This document shows, in pieces, positions 63,749 to 64,000 of a stretch of DNA of 64,000 bases (position 1 is its first letter; every line of letters starts with the position of its first letter). The DNA comes from Piscinibacter sp. (GTDB lineage Bacteria > Pseudomonadota > Gammaproteobacteria > Burkholderiales > Burkholderiaceae_C): contig JAHBZL010000010.1 of the NCBI GenBank assembly GCA_019635485.1, forward strand, positions 1 to 64,000, read 5' to 3'. Under the pieces are notes generated by a model. That model saw only the letters and a list, made by a program, of their open reading frames with translations, was not told where the DNA came from and ran no database searches. Position numbers and translations under genes: made by a program.

Positions 63749-64000
63749 ATGCAGGTGGTTGCAACAGTAGTAATGGGCTCTCGCAGCGACTGGGACACCA
63801 TGCGCGCCGCCCGTGACGTCCTCGTTGAATTCGGCATTCCCCACGATTGCCAGGTCGTGTCCGCCCACCGCATGCCCGACGAGATGTTCGCCTTTGCGGA
63901 AGCGGCGGCGGGCCGAGGACTGAAGGCCATCATCGCGGGCGCAGGCGGAGCCGCGCACCTGCCGGGCATGCTCGCAGCGAAGACGACCGTTCCGGTGCTC
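63749..64000 (+). CDS. purE: N5-carboxyaminoimidazole ribonucleotide mutase (partial, 3' end outside window)
   Basis: First 84 codons of PurE, which converts N5-CAIR to CAIR just before the PurC step. Family motifs: VVMGSRSDWDTM, the catalytic His in VVSAHRMPDEMF, and IIAGAGGAAHLPGMLA. The ATG at 63749 follows a GCAGGAC site. The first ten codons and the leader are AT-rich, like the preceding gene, while the rest is GC-rich, marking the right edge of the foreign segment near 63780. Confidence 0.95.
   Translation, partial: MQVVATVVMGSRSDWDTMRAARDVLVEFGIPHDCQVVSAHRMPDEMFAFAEAAAGRGLKAIIAGAGGAAHLPGMLAAKTTVPVL

Overview
The window is high-GC chromosomal DNA. Gene content and order (narK1K2GHJI, a full soxCDYZAXB set, yajC-secDF, smg-dprA-LysM-def-fmt-htpX, pgk-pyk-fba-purC-purE) point to a betaproteobacterium of the order Burkholderiales, probably near the Rubrivivax/Leptothrix/Methylibium group. 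That placement is inferred from families and order; no rRNA or tRNA gene was seen, and no CRISPR array, insertion sequence or prophage.

Layout. 1-2337: a chemoreceptor running off the left edge. 2416-14540: a dissimilatory nitrate reduction block (FNR/Anr-like site, two NarK transporters, a 47-codon ORF coupled to narG, narGHJI, a 650-base gene-free repeat region, a parvulin-type isomerase, a beta carbonic anhydrase). 14528-25652: mixed metabolic and accessory genes (Lrp regulator, LysE exporter, membrane protein, nitronate monooxygenase-like enzyme, alcohol dehydrogenase, second chemoreceptor, a three-gene carboxypeptidase/hydrolase/nucleotidase operon, an OlsB-like acyltransferase). 25701-38859: a sulfur-oxidation region. 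It holds an ArsR-type regulator operon with metallo-hydrolase, thioredoxin and cytochrome c, then flavocytochrome c fccAB, PPK2, a YeeE-type sulfur transporter, a DsrE-like protein, soxB, and soxCD-YZAX. 39064-52832: a Bug-type binding protein, the Sec accessory genes, DUF1631, smg, dprA, a LysM protein, def, fmt, htpX, a lipoprotein and azlCD. 52898-64000: central carbon and purine genes (pgk, pyk, threonine dehydratase, ppsA, a one-protein HTH/ATPase/STAS-like regulator, fba, purC, a foreign-looking gene, purE).

How it fits together. Nar respires nitrate at the cytoplasmic membrane, with NarK1/NarK2 moving nitrate and nitrite. The Sox system (SoxXA, SoxYZ, SoxB, SoxCD) oxidises thiosulfate completely in the periplasm, with FccAB for sulfide. 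The window therefore encodes an inorganic electron donor system and an anaerobic acceptor system about 15 kb apart. Both chemoreceptors have sigma-28-like promoters, as expected for a motile cell.

The most unusual parts are: the low-GC gene between purC and purE, whose base composition spreads into both neighbours; the 47-codon ORF before narG; the repeat region after narI with a 32-base perfect inverted repeat; the chemoreceptor with a C-terminal Cache-like domain; and the single-protein HTH/GHKL-ATPase/STAS-like regulator. Most start codons were chosen by ribosome-binding site and family length, and are less certain than stops.
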